9,896 nucleotides of DNA, taken from NCBI GenBank assembly GCA_026125835.1, contig JAHCKJ010000061.1:1-9896 (forward strand), read 5' to 3'. This DNA comes from Sphingopyxis sp. Its GTDB lineage: Bacteria > Pseudomonadota > Alphaproteobacteria > Sphingomonadales > Sphingomonadaceae. A program made the translations under genes and the position numbers. Below, piece after piece: positions 1-5,375 of this stretch (its first letter is position 1; each line of letters starts with the position of its first letter). The notes under the pieces are model-generated. The model was not told the DNA's origin. It did not search any database and saw only the letters and a program-made list of their open reading frames with translations.

Positions 1-1
1 C

Positions 2-367
2 CCTGCCGCTGCCGACGTTTTCGTGGTCGGCGGCAATGGCATTTCCGTCGGAATCCGCGATGCAGCGGCAGCCGTTGCGGCGGGCGACAAGTCCGCGATG
101 GGGGCGGCGCTCACCGGGCTGTCGACCGCAATCGGGCATCTGGCCGACCGGCATGCCGAAATCGGTCTGGCCGGCGGACGGCTGGAGCGGATCGGCGAGA
201 CGCTGGCCGCGCGCGATATCACGCTGAAGGACGAACGTTCGGCGGTCGAGGACACCGACCTCACCGTCGCGATCGCGCAGCTCAATGCGCAGGATCTGAC
301 CCTCGGCGCCGCGCAAGCGGCCTTTGCCAAGATCAACCGCCAGACCTTGTTCGATCTTTTGCGCTGA
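2..367 (+). CDS. flgL: Flagellar hook-filament junction protein FlgL, 3' part
   Basis: This is the C-terminal 121 residues of an open frame that enters from the left edge and ends at TGA 365-367. The tail, with LKDERSAVEDTDL followed by VAIAQLNAQDL and ending INRQTLFDLLR, is the typical C-terminal D0 helix of FlgL/flagellin-family proteins. The pattern of hydrophobic heptads and the 'ED.D...A...L' core fit FlgL better than flagellin. FlgL (HAP3) sits outside the cell between FlgK and the first flagellin subunits. Flagellin ends in a similar helix, but the neighbouring motAB and the lack of a flagellin-like ending (usually ...LSLLR) favour FlgL. The start and most of the protein lie outside the window. 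It is followed by an 88-base spacer with a candidate sigma-28 promoter for motA. Confidence 0.85.
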   Translation, partial: PAAADVFVVGGNGISVGIRDAAAAVAAGDKSAMGAALTGLSTAIGHLADRHAEIGLAGGRLERIGETLAARDITLKDERSAVEDTDLTVAIAQLNAQDLTLGAAQAAFAKINRQTLFDLLR

Positions 368-373
368 TTGCGC

Positions 374-400
374 TCAATCTCGCGGCGCGGCTGCCGTTAA
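374..400 (+). promoter_or_regulatory. Candidate sigma-28 (FliA) promoter for motAB
   Basis: TCAA at 374-377 and GCCGTTAA at 393-400 are separated by exactly 15 bases. The FliA consensus is TAAA-N15-GCCGATAA, so this matches 3 of 4 positions at -35 and 7 of 8 at -10. It lies just after the flgL stop and would give a leader of about 50 bases before the motA ATG at 456. motAB is a late, FliA-dependent operon in many bacteria. The same GCCGTTAA octamer occurs upstream of fliD in this window. The match was made by eye and is not experimentally shown. Confidence 0.6.
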
Positions 401-455
401 TCATCAAGACGTCGTGATATTTGGGGTCTTCTGGCCCGAATGGAGTTGCTCCCGC

Positions 456-1319
456 ATGTTTCCCGCTATCGGCATTGTCGTACTGATCCTGCTGGTGTTC
501 GGGGGTTTTGCGCTGGCCGGCGGCAACCTCGGCCCCGTCATGCACGCCTTGCCGCACGAAATGCTGATCATCGGCGGCGCGGCCATGGGCTCGCTCATCA
601 TCGGCAATTCGGGCGCCGACCTGAAGGCGCTGGCCGGCGGGCTCGCCAAAGTATTCAAGGGGCCGCAGTATAAGAAGCAGGATTATCTCGATTGTATCCT
701 GCTCGTGTCGACCCTGATGAAAATGATGCGGACCGAAGGCCCGGTGGCGGTCGAACCGCATATCGAGGATCCGAAAAACTCGGCCCTGTTCCAGCAATAT
801 CCCAAGCTGCTCAAGGACGACACGCTGATCCACCTGATCTGCGACACGCTGCGGCTGGTGGTCGTGTCGTCGGGAACGCTCGATCCGCACGCGGTCGAGG
901 ATGTCATGGACGCGGCGCTCAAGAATCATCATCACCATGCGATCAAGCCCGCGGACGGGTTGCAGAACCTTGCCGACGCACTGCCCGCGCTCGGCATCGT
1001 CGCGGCGGTGCTTGGGGTCGTGAAAACGATGGGATCGATCGACAAGCCGCCCGAGGTGCTGGGCGGCATGATCGGCTCCGCCCTCGTCGGCACCTTCCTC
1101 GGCGTGTTGCTGGCGTACGGCTTTGTCGGTCCGTTCGCAACGCGCGCACGCACCGTGATCGAAAGCGACGGCGCGATCTATCACACGGTGAAACAGCTCA
1201 TCATCGCCTCGCTGCACGGCCATCCGCAGCCGCTGGTGATCGAGGCCGCTCGGTCGGGGGTCGAGCATTCGAACCAGCCGAGCTTTGCCGAAGTGTTCGA
1301 CGGAATGCGTGGCCGCTGA
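456..1319 (+). CDS. motA: Flagellar motor stator protein MotA
   Basis: A 287-residue inner-membrane protein that, with MotB, forms the ion-conducting stator that turns the rotor. Length matches the family (about 285-295). Hydrophobic segments lie near residues 3-21 and 35-50, with a second pair near 173-191 and 204-226. The cytoplasmic loop keeps the charged pair that contacts FliG: R92 and E100, spaced eight apart as in E. coli R90/E98. The two key prolines are seen in DALPALGIVAAVLGVV (P177) and GFVGPFATRAR (P226), matching E. coli P173 and P222. I chose ATG 456 because GGAG lies 10 bases upstream and the protein then begins directly with the first membrane helix; the frame is open further upstream, but that part overlaps flgL. 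A run of four histidines (158-161) sits in the cytoplasmic region. Its stop overlaps the motB start by one base (TGATG), implying translational coupling. Confidence 0.96.
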   Translation: MFPAIGIVVLILLVFGGFALAGGNLGPVMHALPHEMLIIGGAAMGSLIIGNSGADLKALAGGLAKVFKGPQYKKQDYLDCILLVSTLMKMMRTEGPVAVEPHIEDPKNSALFQQYPKLLKDDTLIHLICDTLRLVVVSSGTLDPHAVEDVMDAALKNHHHHAIKPADGLQNLADALPALGIVAAVLGVVKTMGSIDKPPEVLGGMIGSALVGTFLGVLLAYGFVGPFATRARTVIESDGAIYHTVKQLIIASLHGHPQPLVIEAARSGVEHSNQPSFAEVFDGMRGR

Positions 1320-2179
1320 TGGCTGCGCGTCCCAATACTCCGCCGCGCCCGATCATCGTCAAAAAAGTGATCGCGGAAGCGCATGGCGGCCATCATGGCG
1401 GCGCGTGGAAGGTCGCCTATGCCGACTTCGTGACCGCCATGATGGCGTTCTTTCTGCTGATGTGGCTGCTCGGTGCGACCACCGAAAAGCAGCGCAAGGC
1501 GCTCGCCGACTATTTCGCGCCGACCATCGTCCAGTCGAAACAGGACACCGCCGGATCGAACGGCTTTTTCGGTGGCGATTCGCTCGTTGCGGCCGACAAA
1601 TATCCGCATGGCGCGGCGCAGACCGGAACCAAAACCATGACGATCCCCCGCGATGCCGTCGGCGGCCCCAAGGAAGCGTCGGGCCGCGAACGCGAGCGGT
1701 TGCGGTTCCAGCAGGTTGCCCGCGCGTTGACCGAGCGCATCCAGGCGAAGGGTGAACTGAAACGGCTCGCCCGCAACCTGCGCTTTACCGAAACGGTCGA
1801 GGGGCTCCGCATCGACGTGGTCGACGATGCCGATTTTTCGATGTTCGCCATCGGGACCAGCCAGTTGACCCCGGCCGGCGCGCGACTGTTCGCCGAGATA
1901 GCGGGACCGGTTGCCGAAATGCCGAACCAGATCATGATCCGCGGCCATACCGATTCGGCGCCCTGGTCGGCCGCGTCGGGAACCAACAACTGGCGGCTGT
2001 CGGTCGACCGGGCCGAGGTCACACGCCACTTTCTCGAGTATCGCGGCATCGACAAGACGCGCTTCCAGCGCATCGAGGGCGTCGCCGACCGCGAACCCTA
2101 TGTCCCCTCGGACCATTTCGATCCGCGCAACCGCCGCATCTCGATCACCCTCGGCTGGCGCACCGCGGCAGGCAATTAG
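1319..2179 (+). CDS. motB: Flagellar motor stator protein MotB
   Basis: A 286-residue stator subunit that anchors the MotA/B complex to peptidoglycan and carries the ion path. The short basic N terminus holds HGGHHGGAWK, then one membrane helix starting AYADFVTAMMAFFLLMWLL (33-51); Asp36 is the ion-carrying residue (E. coli D32). A linker and plug region follows, then an OmpA-like peptidoglycan-binding domain from about 155 to 278 with IRGHTDSAPW (207-216), NNWRLSVDRA (223-232) and DPRNRRISI (268-276). The Tyr/Val-rich pattern around Asp36 is that of proton-type MotB rather than sodium-type PomB, though this is inferred. ATG 1319 overlaps the motA stop, there is no strong ribosome site of its own, and the start gives the normal family N terminus. 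No che gene is nearby. Confidence 0.96.
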   Translation: MAARPNTPPRPIIVKKVIAEAHGGHHGGAWKVAYADFVTAMMAFFLLMWLLGATTEKQRKALADYFAPTIVQSKQDTAGSNGFFGGDSLVAADKYPHGAAQTGTKTMTIPRDAVGGPKEASGRERERLRFQQVARALTERIQAKGELKRLARNLRFTETVEGLRIDVVDDADFSMFAIGTSQLTPAGARLFAEIAGPVAEMPNQIMIRGHTDSAPWSAASGTNNWRLSVDRAEVTRHFLEYRGIDKTRFQRIEGVADREPYVPSDHFDPRNRRISITLGWRTAAGN

Positions 2180-2192
2180 TGCCAGTTTGGCA
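2180..2192. repeat. Short inverted repeat after motB
   Basis: TGCCA-GTT-TGGCA is a perfect 5-base inverted repeat with a 3-base centre, beginning one base after the motB stop. It could be a small hairpin or a protein-binding site. It is too short for a convincing intrinsic terminator and no T-run follows. Confidence 0.3.
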
Positions 2193-2202
2193 GCATATCC
2201 GA

Positions 2203-2212
2203 TCGTTAACGA
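2203..2212. repeat. 10-base perfect palindrome in the regulator's upstream region
   Basis: TCGTTAACGA reads the same on both strands and lies about 150 bases before the regulator start and about 47 bases before the -35 element of the candidate promoter at 2259-2286. It holds TTAA, half of a CtrA-type site, but the second TTAA at the right spacing is absent. It might be an operator; the sequence alone does not show it. Confidence 0.25.
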
Positions 2213-2258
2213 CGCAAATGCAGGGCCAATACATCCGTTCTGGCAATAACCCTTTGTT

Positions 2259-2286
2259 TTGAATGGGTTAGAGGTAGTTGGATAAT
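2259..2286 (+). promoter_or_regulatory. Candidate sigma-70-type promoter for the regulator
   Basis: TTGAAT (2259-2264) and GATAAT (2281-2286) are 16 bases apart, matching TTGACA/TATAAT at 4 of 6 and 5 of 6 positions. The stretch is visibly more AT-rich than the flanking genes. It would give a leader of roughly 70 bases before the ATG at 2362. A housekeeping promoter fits an early regulator, but alphaproteobacterial promoters are loose and AT-rich spacers produce such matches by chance. Confidence 0.4.
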
Positions 2287-2351
2287 CTTTTGTTTACCAT
2301 TTTCGTCAATTTCTGGGGTCATCGAAAAGGCGCCGAATTGGGGGGCGCGGT

Positions 2352-2356
2352 GGAGA
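2352..2356 (+). promoter_or_regulatory. Ribosome binding site that sets the regulator's start
   Basis: GGAGA lies five bases before ATG 2362. The alternative in-frame starts (TTG 2278, GTG 2350) have poorer or badly spaced sites, although a G-run at 2340-2345 precedes GTG 2350. Confidence 0.5.
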
Positions 2357-2361
2357 CCGAA

Positions 2362-3420
2362 ATGACCGTGGGGCACAACAGCAATCCGGCGCTCGAGACG
2401 CTGATCATCGGCAGCAGCGCGGCCGCCGCGCAGCTGCGCGACATGATCCGCCGTGTGGCCCGGTCGAACGCGTCGGTCATGCTCTGCGGTCCGTCGGGAT
2501 CGGGCAAGGAACTTGTCGCCCGCGCCATCCACGACGAAGGCGTCCGTTCGGGCAAGGCTTTCTCCGCGATCAACTGCGGTGCCATTCCCGGCGACCTGAT
2601 CGAATCCGAATTGTTCGGCCATGAAAAAGGCAGCTTCACCGGCGCCCACGCCCGCCGCATCGGCCATTTCGAAGCGAGCGAGGGCGGCACACTGTTCCTC
2701 GACGAAATCGGCGACATGCGCTTCGACATGCAGGTCAAACTGCTCCGCGTGCTGGAAGAACGGACGATCGTCCGCGTCGGCAGCAGCGAGGTCAAGGCCG
2801 TTGACGTCCGCGTCATTTCGGCGACGCACCAGGATCTCGGCGCCGCGATCGCCGACGGCAAGTTCCGCGAAGACCTGTTCTTCCGGCTCGGCGTGGTTGT
2901 GCTGCAGGTCCCCAGCCTCGCCAGCCGCGTCGAGGATATTCCCGCGCTCATCCGCCACTTCCAGCGCAAGATGCCGGGCGAAGCCAAGTGCCGCTTCGAC
3001 GGCGATGCGCTGGCGCTGCTGATGCAGCATCGCTGGCCGGGCAATGTCCGCGAACTGCGCAACTTCGTCGAGCGCGCCAGCGTGCTGCACGGCGGCGAGA
3101 CGCTGGGCGCGGGCGACGTCGCCGTCCTTTTGAACCCCACCGCAGCGCTTGCACCGCGACCGGCTGTCCCCAGCAGTCCGGCCGCGGTGCAGGCCAGCGC
3201 GGATGAACCTGCCCCTGCGGCACCGCATGCCAAGACGCCGGCGCCGGGTCGCCCGATCGACCTGAAGCGCGAGATCGAAACAATCGAGCTCGAACAGATT
3301 CACGTCGCGCTCGACCTGGCCGACGGCATCATTTCCGAAGCGGCGCGCCTGCTCACGCTGAAGCGCACCACGCTGATCGAAAAGATGCGCAAATACGGGG
3401 TGCAGCAGCAGGCTGCCTGA
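2362..3420 (+). CDS. Sigma-54-dependent AAA+ activator, probable flagellar regulator
   Basis: A 352-residue enhancer-binding protein that would use ATP to open sigma-54 (RpoN) promoters, probably of flagellar genes given its place. The AAA+ domain spans about 13-240: Walker A GPSGSGKE (43-50), the sigma-54-contact loop GSFTGA (90-95; usual form GAFTGA), Walker B GGTLFLDEIGD (108-118), FREDLFFRL (168-176) with candidate arginine fingers, and sensor II WPGNVRELRN (225-234). A Pro/Ala-rich linker (about 260-297) leads to a Fis-type helix-turn-helix at 322-346 (ISEAARLL then KRTTLIEKM). There is no receiver or other N-terminal sensor domain, unlike FlbD or FleQ; the layout resembles PspF. I chose ATG 2362 because GGAGA lies five bases before it. 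The frame is open back to a TTG at 2278, but that extension has no domain and would include the candidate promoter. It could equally be named FleQ-like, FlbD-like or FlrA-like. Confidence 0.9.
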   Translation: MTVGHNSNPALETLIIGSSAAAAQLRDMIRRVARSNASVMLCGPSGSGKELVARAIHDEGVRSGKAFSAINCGAIPGDLIESELFGHEKGSFTGAHARRIGHFEASEGGTLFLDEIGDMRFDMQVKLLRVLEERTIVRVGSSEVKAVDVRVISATHQDLGAAIADGKFREDLFFRLGVVVLQVPSLASRVEDIPALIRHFQRKMPGEAKCRFDGDALALLMQHRWPGNVRELRNFVERASVLHGGETLGAGDVAVLLNPTAALAPRPAVPSSPAAVQASADEPAPAAPHAKTPAPGRPIDLKREIETIELEQIHVALDLADGIISEAARLLTLKRTTLIEKMRKYGVQQQAA

Positions 3421-3434
3421 CCATATCATACCAG

Positions 3435-3454
3435 TTTTCAGCAGCCGCTGAAAA
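3435..3454. terminator. Hairpin 1 between convergent genes
   Basis: TTTTCAGC-AGCC-GCTGAAAA is a perfect 8-pair stem with a 4-base loop, 15 bases after the regulator's stop. The A/T ends make it look alike from both strands. No separate T-run follows, so termination would rely on the stem and its own T/A ends. Confidence 0.55.
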
Positions 3455-3456
3455 TA

Positions 3457-3476
3457 GGGGGCTCTGGTCCGCCCCC
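3457..3476. terminator. Hairpin 2 between convergent genes
   Basis: GGGGGC and GCCCCC pair perfectly over six bases across an 8-base loop (3463-3470), two bases after hairpin 1. It is all G-C and has no T-run, so it may add to hairpins 1 and 3 rather than act alone. Confidence 0.4.
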
Positions 3477-3480
3477 GATC

Positions 3481-3515
3481 ACCCGGCCGCCCGTCCCCAC
3501 CTAGGGCGGCCGGGT
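3481..3515. terminator. Hairpin 3, strong GC-rich stem
   Basis: ACCCGGCCGCCC (3481-3492) pairs without mismatch with GGGCGGCCGGGT (3504-3515) across an 11-base loop: 12 pairs, nearly all G-C. It is the strongest stem in the spacer and is the first one met by transcripts leaving fliS on the minus strand. Only a weak AATTT follows on the plus strand. Confidence 0.6.
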
Positions 3516-3555
3516 ACCCAATTTCCCGGATAAACGAGGTAGGCCAACGCCGCGC

Positions 3556-3945
3556 TCAGCGCAGCTTGCGCCAGGCCGCGCTGACGGTCAGCAGCCCTTC
3601 GAGCAGGTCGGCGAGTGCCGCATCGTCGTTTTGCAAGACGGCATCGTCGAGTTTGCGGCGCATGCTGCGATAGACGCGCGACAGCGCGGCGGCGACGTCG
3701 CCCCCCGCATCATGGTCGAGTCCGGCATCGAGCCCGATCAGGATCGCGCGGGCGCGGTGTGCCGGCTCGGTTGCCGAAATGCGCTGGCCCTGGCGAACCA
3801 TGGCCCCCAGCACGCCAAGCGCAATCTCCAGCTCGTCGTACAGCATCGTCACCAGCTCGACGGGGTCGGCGGCGGCGGCGCGGCTTTCGTGCTGCAAACG
3901 GCGATATTGTCCCGTCGCCCGGACGGTCGAGGCGGTAGCGGTCAC
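3556..3945 (-). CDS. fliS: Flagellin export chaperone FliS
   Basis: A 129-residue, helix-rich cytoplasmic protein that binds the C-terminal end of flagellin and keeps it from polymerising before export. Family marks: the N-terminal Y..L motif region (GQYRRLQHES), then DPVELVTMLYDELEIAL, RARAILIGLDAGLDHDAGG, ALSRVYRSMRRKLDDAVL and a final helix ending VSAAWRKLR. Length is typical (120-135). I chose GTG 3945 because AAGGG lies eight bases upstream; a TTG two codons earlier (3951) is also possible but leaves only two bases from that site. It follows fliD after 11 bases and ends the minus-strand operon, running into the hairpins at 3435-3515. fliD-fliS pairing is the common arrangement. Confidence 0.92.
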   Translation of the reverse strand: MTATASTVRATGQYRRLQHESRAAAADPVELVTMLYDELEIALGVLGAMVRQGQRISATEPAHRARAILIGLDAGLDHDAGGDVAAALSRVYRSMRRKLDDAVLQNDDAALADLLEGLLTVSAAWRKLR

Positions 3946-3953
3946 GGTCAAAG

Positions 3954-3958
3954 CCCTT
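3954..3958 (-). promoter_or_regulatory. Ribosome binding site that sets the fliS start
   Basis: On the minus strand AAGGG overlaps the fliD TAA stop and lies eight bases before GTG 3945, but only two bases before TTG 3951. This supports the GTG as the real start. Confidence 0.5.
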
Positions 3959-5327
3959 AGTCGTTACGCGAGTTGGTCCACATCTTGATCTGTTGTTCAA
4001 GATAGGTTTGGGTGGCCTTGAACGCGGCCAGTTTGGCGTCGAGCGAGCCATATTGTTTCTCGAGCCGGGCGCGATAGGCGTTCTCGCGCATCTCGACCGT
4101 TTCGAGCTGCCCGGCCAGATTGTCTTTCCGCGCCGCCAGCGATTTGCTGACACGGTCGATGACGCCGTTGTTGCCGACCGCCCTGTCGCGGATCGCGTCG
4201 AGGGCAAAGGCGATACCGGGGTCGCTCGCCTCGGTGCGACCGCCGTCGCGGCGGGGGTTGAACAAGGCCTCGACCGCCCCGGCGTCGGTTTCCAGCGCCT
4301 TCGCAAGCTTGGCCTCGTCGACCGCGAGCAGACCGTCCTTGGTTGTCGATACGCCGATGTCGCTGAGCTTGTTGATCGTGGGGTGGCTGGTAACGACCTG
4401 TCCGACCAGCGTCGCCAATTCGCGTTCCAGTTCGCGGAGCGAGGTGGTCGGACCGGCCATGCCCGATGCTGCGAGGACGCTCTTCTTGAGCTGGTTATAG
4501 ACTGCGACGAAATCGCCAACCGTCTGCTTGATCATGTCGAGCGGGCGGTTGGCGCCGATATCGACCGGCTGGCCCGGTGCCGCCTTTTTCAGGGTCAGCG
4601 ACATGCCCGGAACCACGTCGTCGACGATGTTCGACGCGCGGCTGAACGCGATCCCGTCGATCGTGAACTCGGCGTTGGCGGCGCTTTGTCCCTGCGTCAT
4701 CCCGCCGCCGGTGGTGAAGGCGGCGAGCGCCGGATCGGCGTCGACATCGGCAGTGAGCGTAAAGGCGTTCACCGCTCCGGTCGGCCCTTTCAGGATCAGC
4801 CGGTGACCGCCTTCGTCGGCGATGATCGATGCGGTGACCCCGGCGCCGCTGGCATTGATGCTGTTGGCCAGGCCGTCGAGGCTGTTGTTGGCCGCCCCGA
4901 CAGTTATCGTTGTCGCCACGCCGTTCACGGTCAGCGTCATCGTCCCTGTCCCGATTGCGGCGGCGCGGCTGGCCACAACCGCCGAATAATTGGTCTGCGC
5001 GCGTGCGAGCTGGTTCACGACCACCGTCGCGGCAAAGCTGTCGGCGGACAGCCCGGCGCGGCTGGTGGCGCCCAGGATGCTCTGGTCGGATACCGTTGGC
5101 GTGCTGCGCAGAGTGCCGTCGCTGACCATCTGGCTCAATGAGTCGGCAAAGCCGTCGAGGTTCGACCGCGCCTGCGACAGCGCGCTGATCCGCGCCTGGT
5201 TTTGCTGGTTGAGCGAGGCGATCCGCGCGACTTTGGGATCGCGCGATGCCGCCGACAGGTCCTCGACCAGCTTTTTCATGTCGATGCCCGAACCGAAACC
5301 CAGGCTGGCGGCGATTGAACTGACCAT
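3957..5327 (-). CDS. fliD: Flagellar filament cap protein FliD (HAP2)
   Basis: A 456-residue secreted protein that caps the growing filament and helps flagellin fold into place. The N-terminal FliD domain covers about 5-105 (SLGFGSGIDMKKLVEDL at 9-25, and SFAATVVVNQLARAQT at 97-112). The central part holds TMTLTVNG (129-136) and the typical FSRASNIVDDVVPGMSLTL (228-246). The C-terminal domain ends in a long coiled coil (about 392-450) with TYLEQQIKMWTN close to the end. Length is within the family range (about 430-480). I chose ATG 5327 because AAGGA lies eight bases before it; an upstream in-frame start (5345) would add MRRISA, with no clear ribosome site. A 44-base gap separates it from flhB, the widest in this operon, and holds a sigma-28-like promoter. 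Having fliD and fliS behind flhB is less usual than next to flagellin. Confidence 0.95.
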   Translation of the reverse strand: MVSSIAASLGFGSGIDMKKLVEDLSAASRDPKVARIASLNQQNQARISALSQARSNLDGFADSLSQMVSDGTLRSTPTVSDQSILGATSRAGLSADSFAATVVVNQLARAQTNYSAVVASRAAAIGTGTMTLTVNGVATTITVGAANNSLDGLANSINASGAGVTASIIADEGGHRLILKGPTGAVNAFTLTADVDADPALAAFTTGGGMTQGQSAANAEFTIDGIAFSRASNIVDDVVPGMSLTLKKAAPGQPVDIGANRPLDMIKQTVGDFVAVYNQLKKSVLAASGMAGPTTSLRELERELATLVGQVVTSHPTINKLSDIGVSTTKDGLLAVDEAKLAKALETDAGAVEALFNPRRDGGRTEASDPGIAFALDAIRDRAVGNNGVIDRVSKSLAARKDNLAGQLETVEMRENAYRARLEKQYGSLDAKLAAFKATQTYLEQQIKMWTNSRND

Positions 5328-5348
5328 GGCAGATATCCTTCGCATCTG

Positions 5349-5375
5349 TTAACGGCCGCGCGCGCCGTCGTTTAA
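5349..5375 (-). promoter_or_regulatory. Candidate sigma-28 (FliA) promoter for fliD-fliS
   Basis: Read on the minus strand, GCCGTTAA (5356-5349) lies 15 bases after TTAA (5375-5372), or 14 after TAAA (5374-5371), against the consensus TAAA-N15-GCCGATAA. The -35 element overlaps the flhB TAA stop. The -10 octamer is identical to that before motA. Transcription would begin near 5342, giving a leader of about 15 bases with the fliD ribosome site just inside it, which is short but workable. It would let fliD and fliS be made late, apart from the export-gate genes. Confidence 0.55.

Noticed and set aside
432..450. Possible sigma-54 promoter TGGCCCG...TTGCT before motA
   Set aside because: The GG and GC elements are 15 bases apart instead of 12, so RpoN would not fit it.
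333..1268. 311-residue minus-strand open frame opposite motA, and a similar one at 1181-2116 opposite motB
   Set aside because: Both are shadows of well-supported stator genes; their composition is His/Arg-rich and without domains.
2202..2209. Third sigma-28-like -10 element ATCGTTAA before the regulator
   Set aside because: It matches only 6 of 8 bases of the GCCGTTAA form and has no TAAA-like element 14-16 bases upstream.
2202..2220. Possible CtrA site (TTAA-N7-TTAA) around TCGTTAACGA
   Set aside because: Only one TTAA is present; seven bases later the sequence is AATG, so only a half-site remains.
2241..2257. Possible sigma-54 promoter TGGCAATAACCCTTTGT before the regulator
   Set aside because: The -12 GC is missing at the required spacing; only the -24 half resembles the consensus.
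2206..3429. 407-residue open frame on the minus strand opposite the regulator
   Set aside because: It mirrors a clear AAA+ activator gene, has low-complexity Arg/Ala content and no motif or ribosome site.
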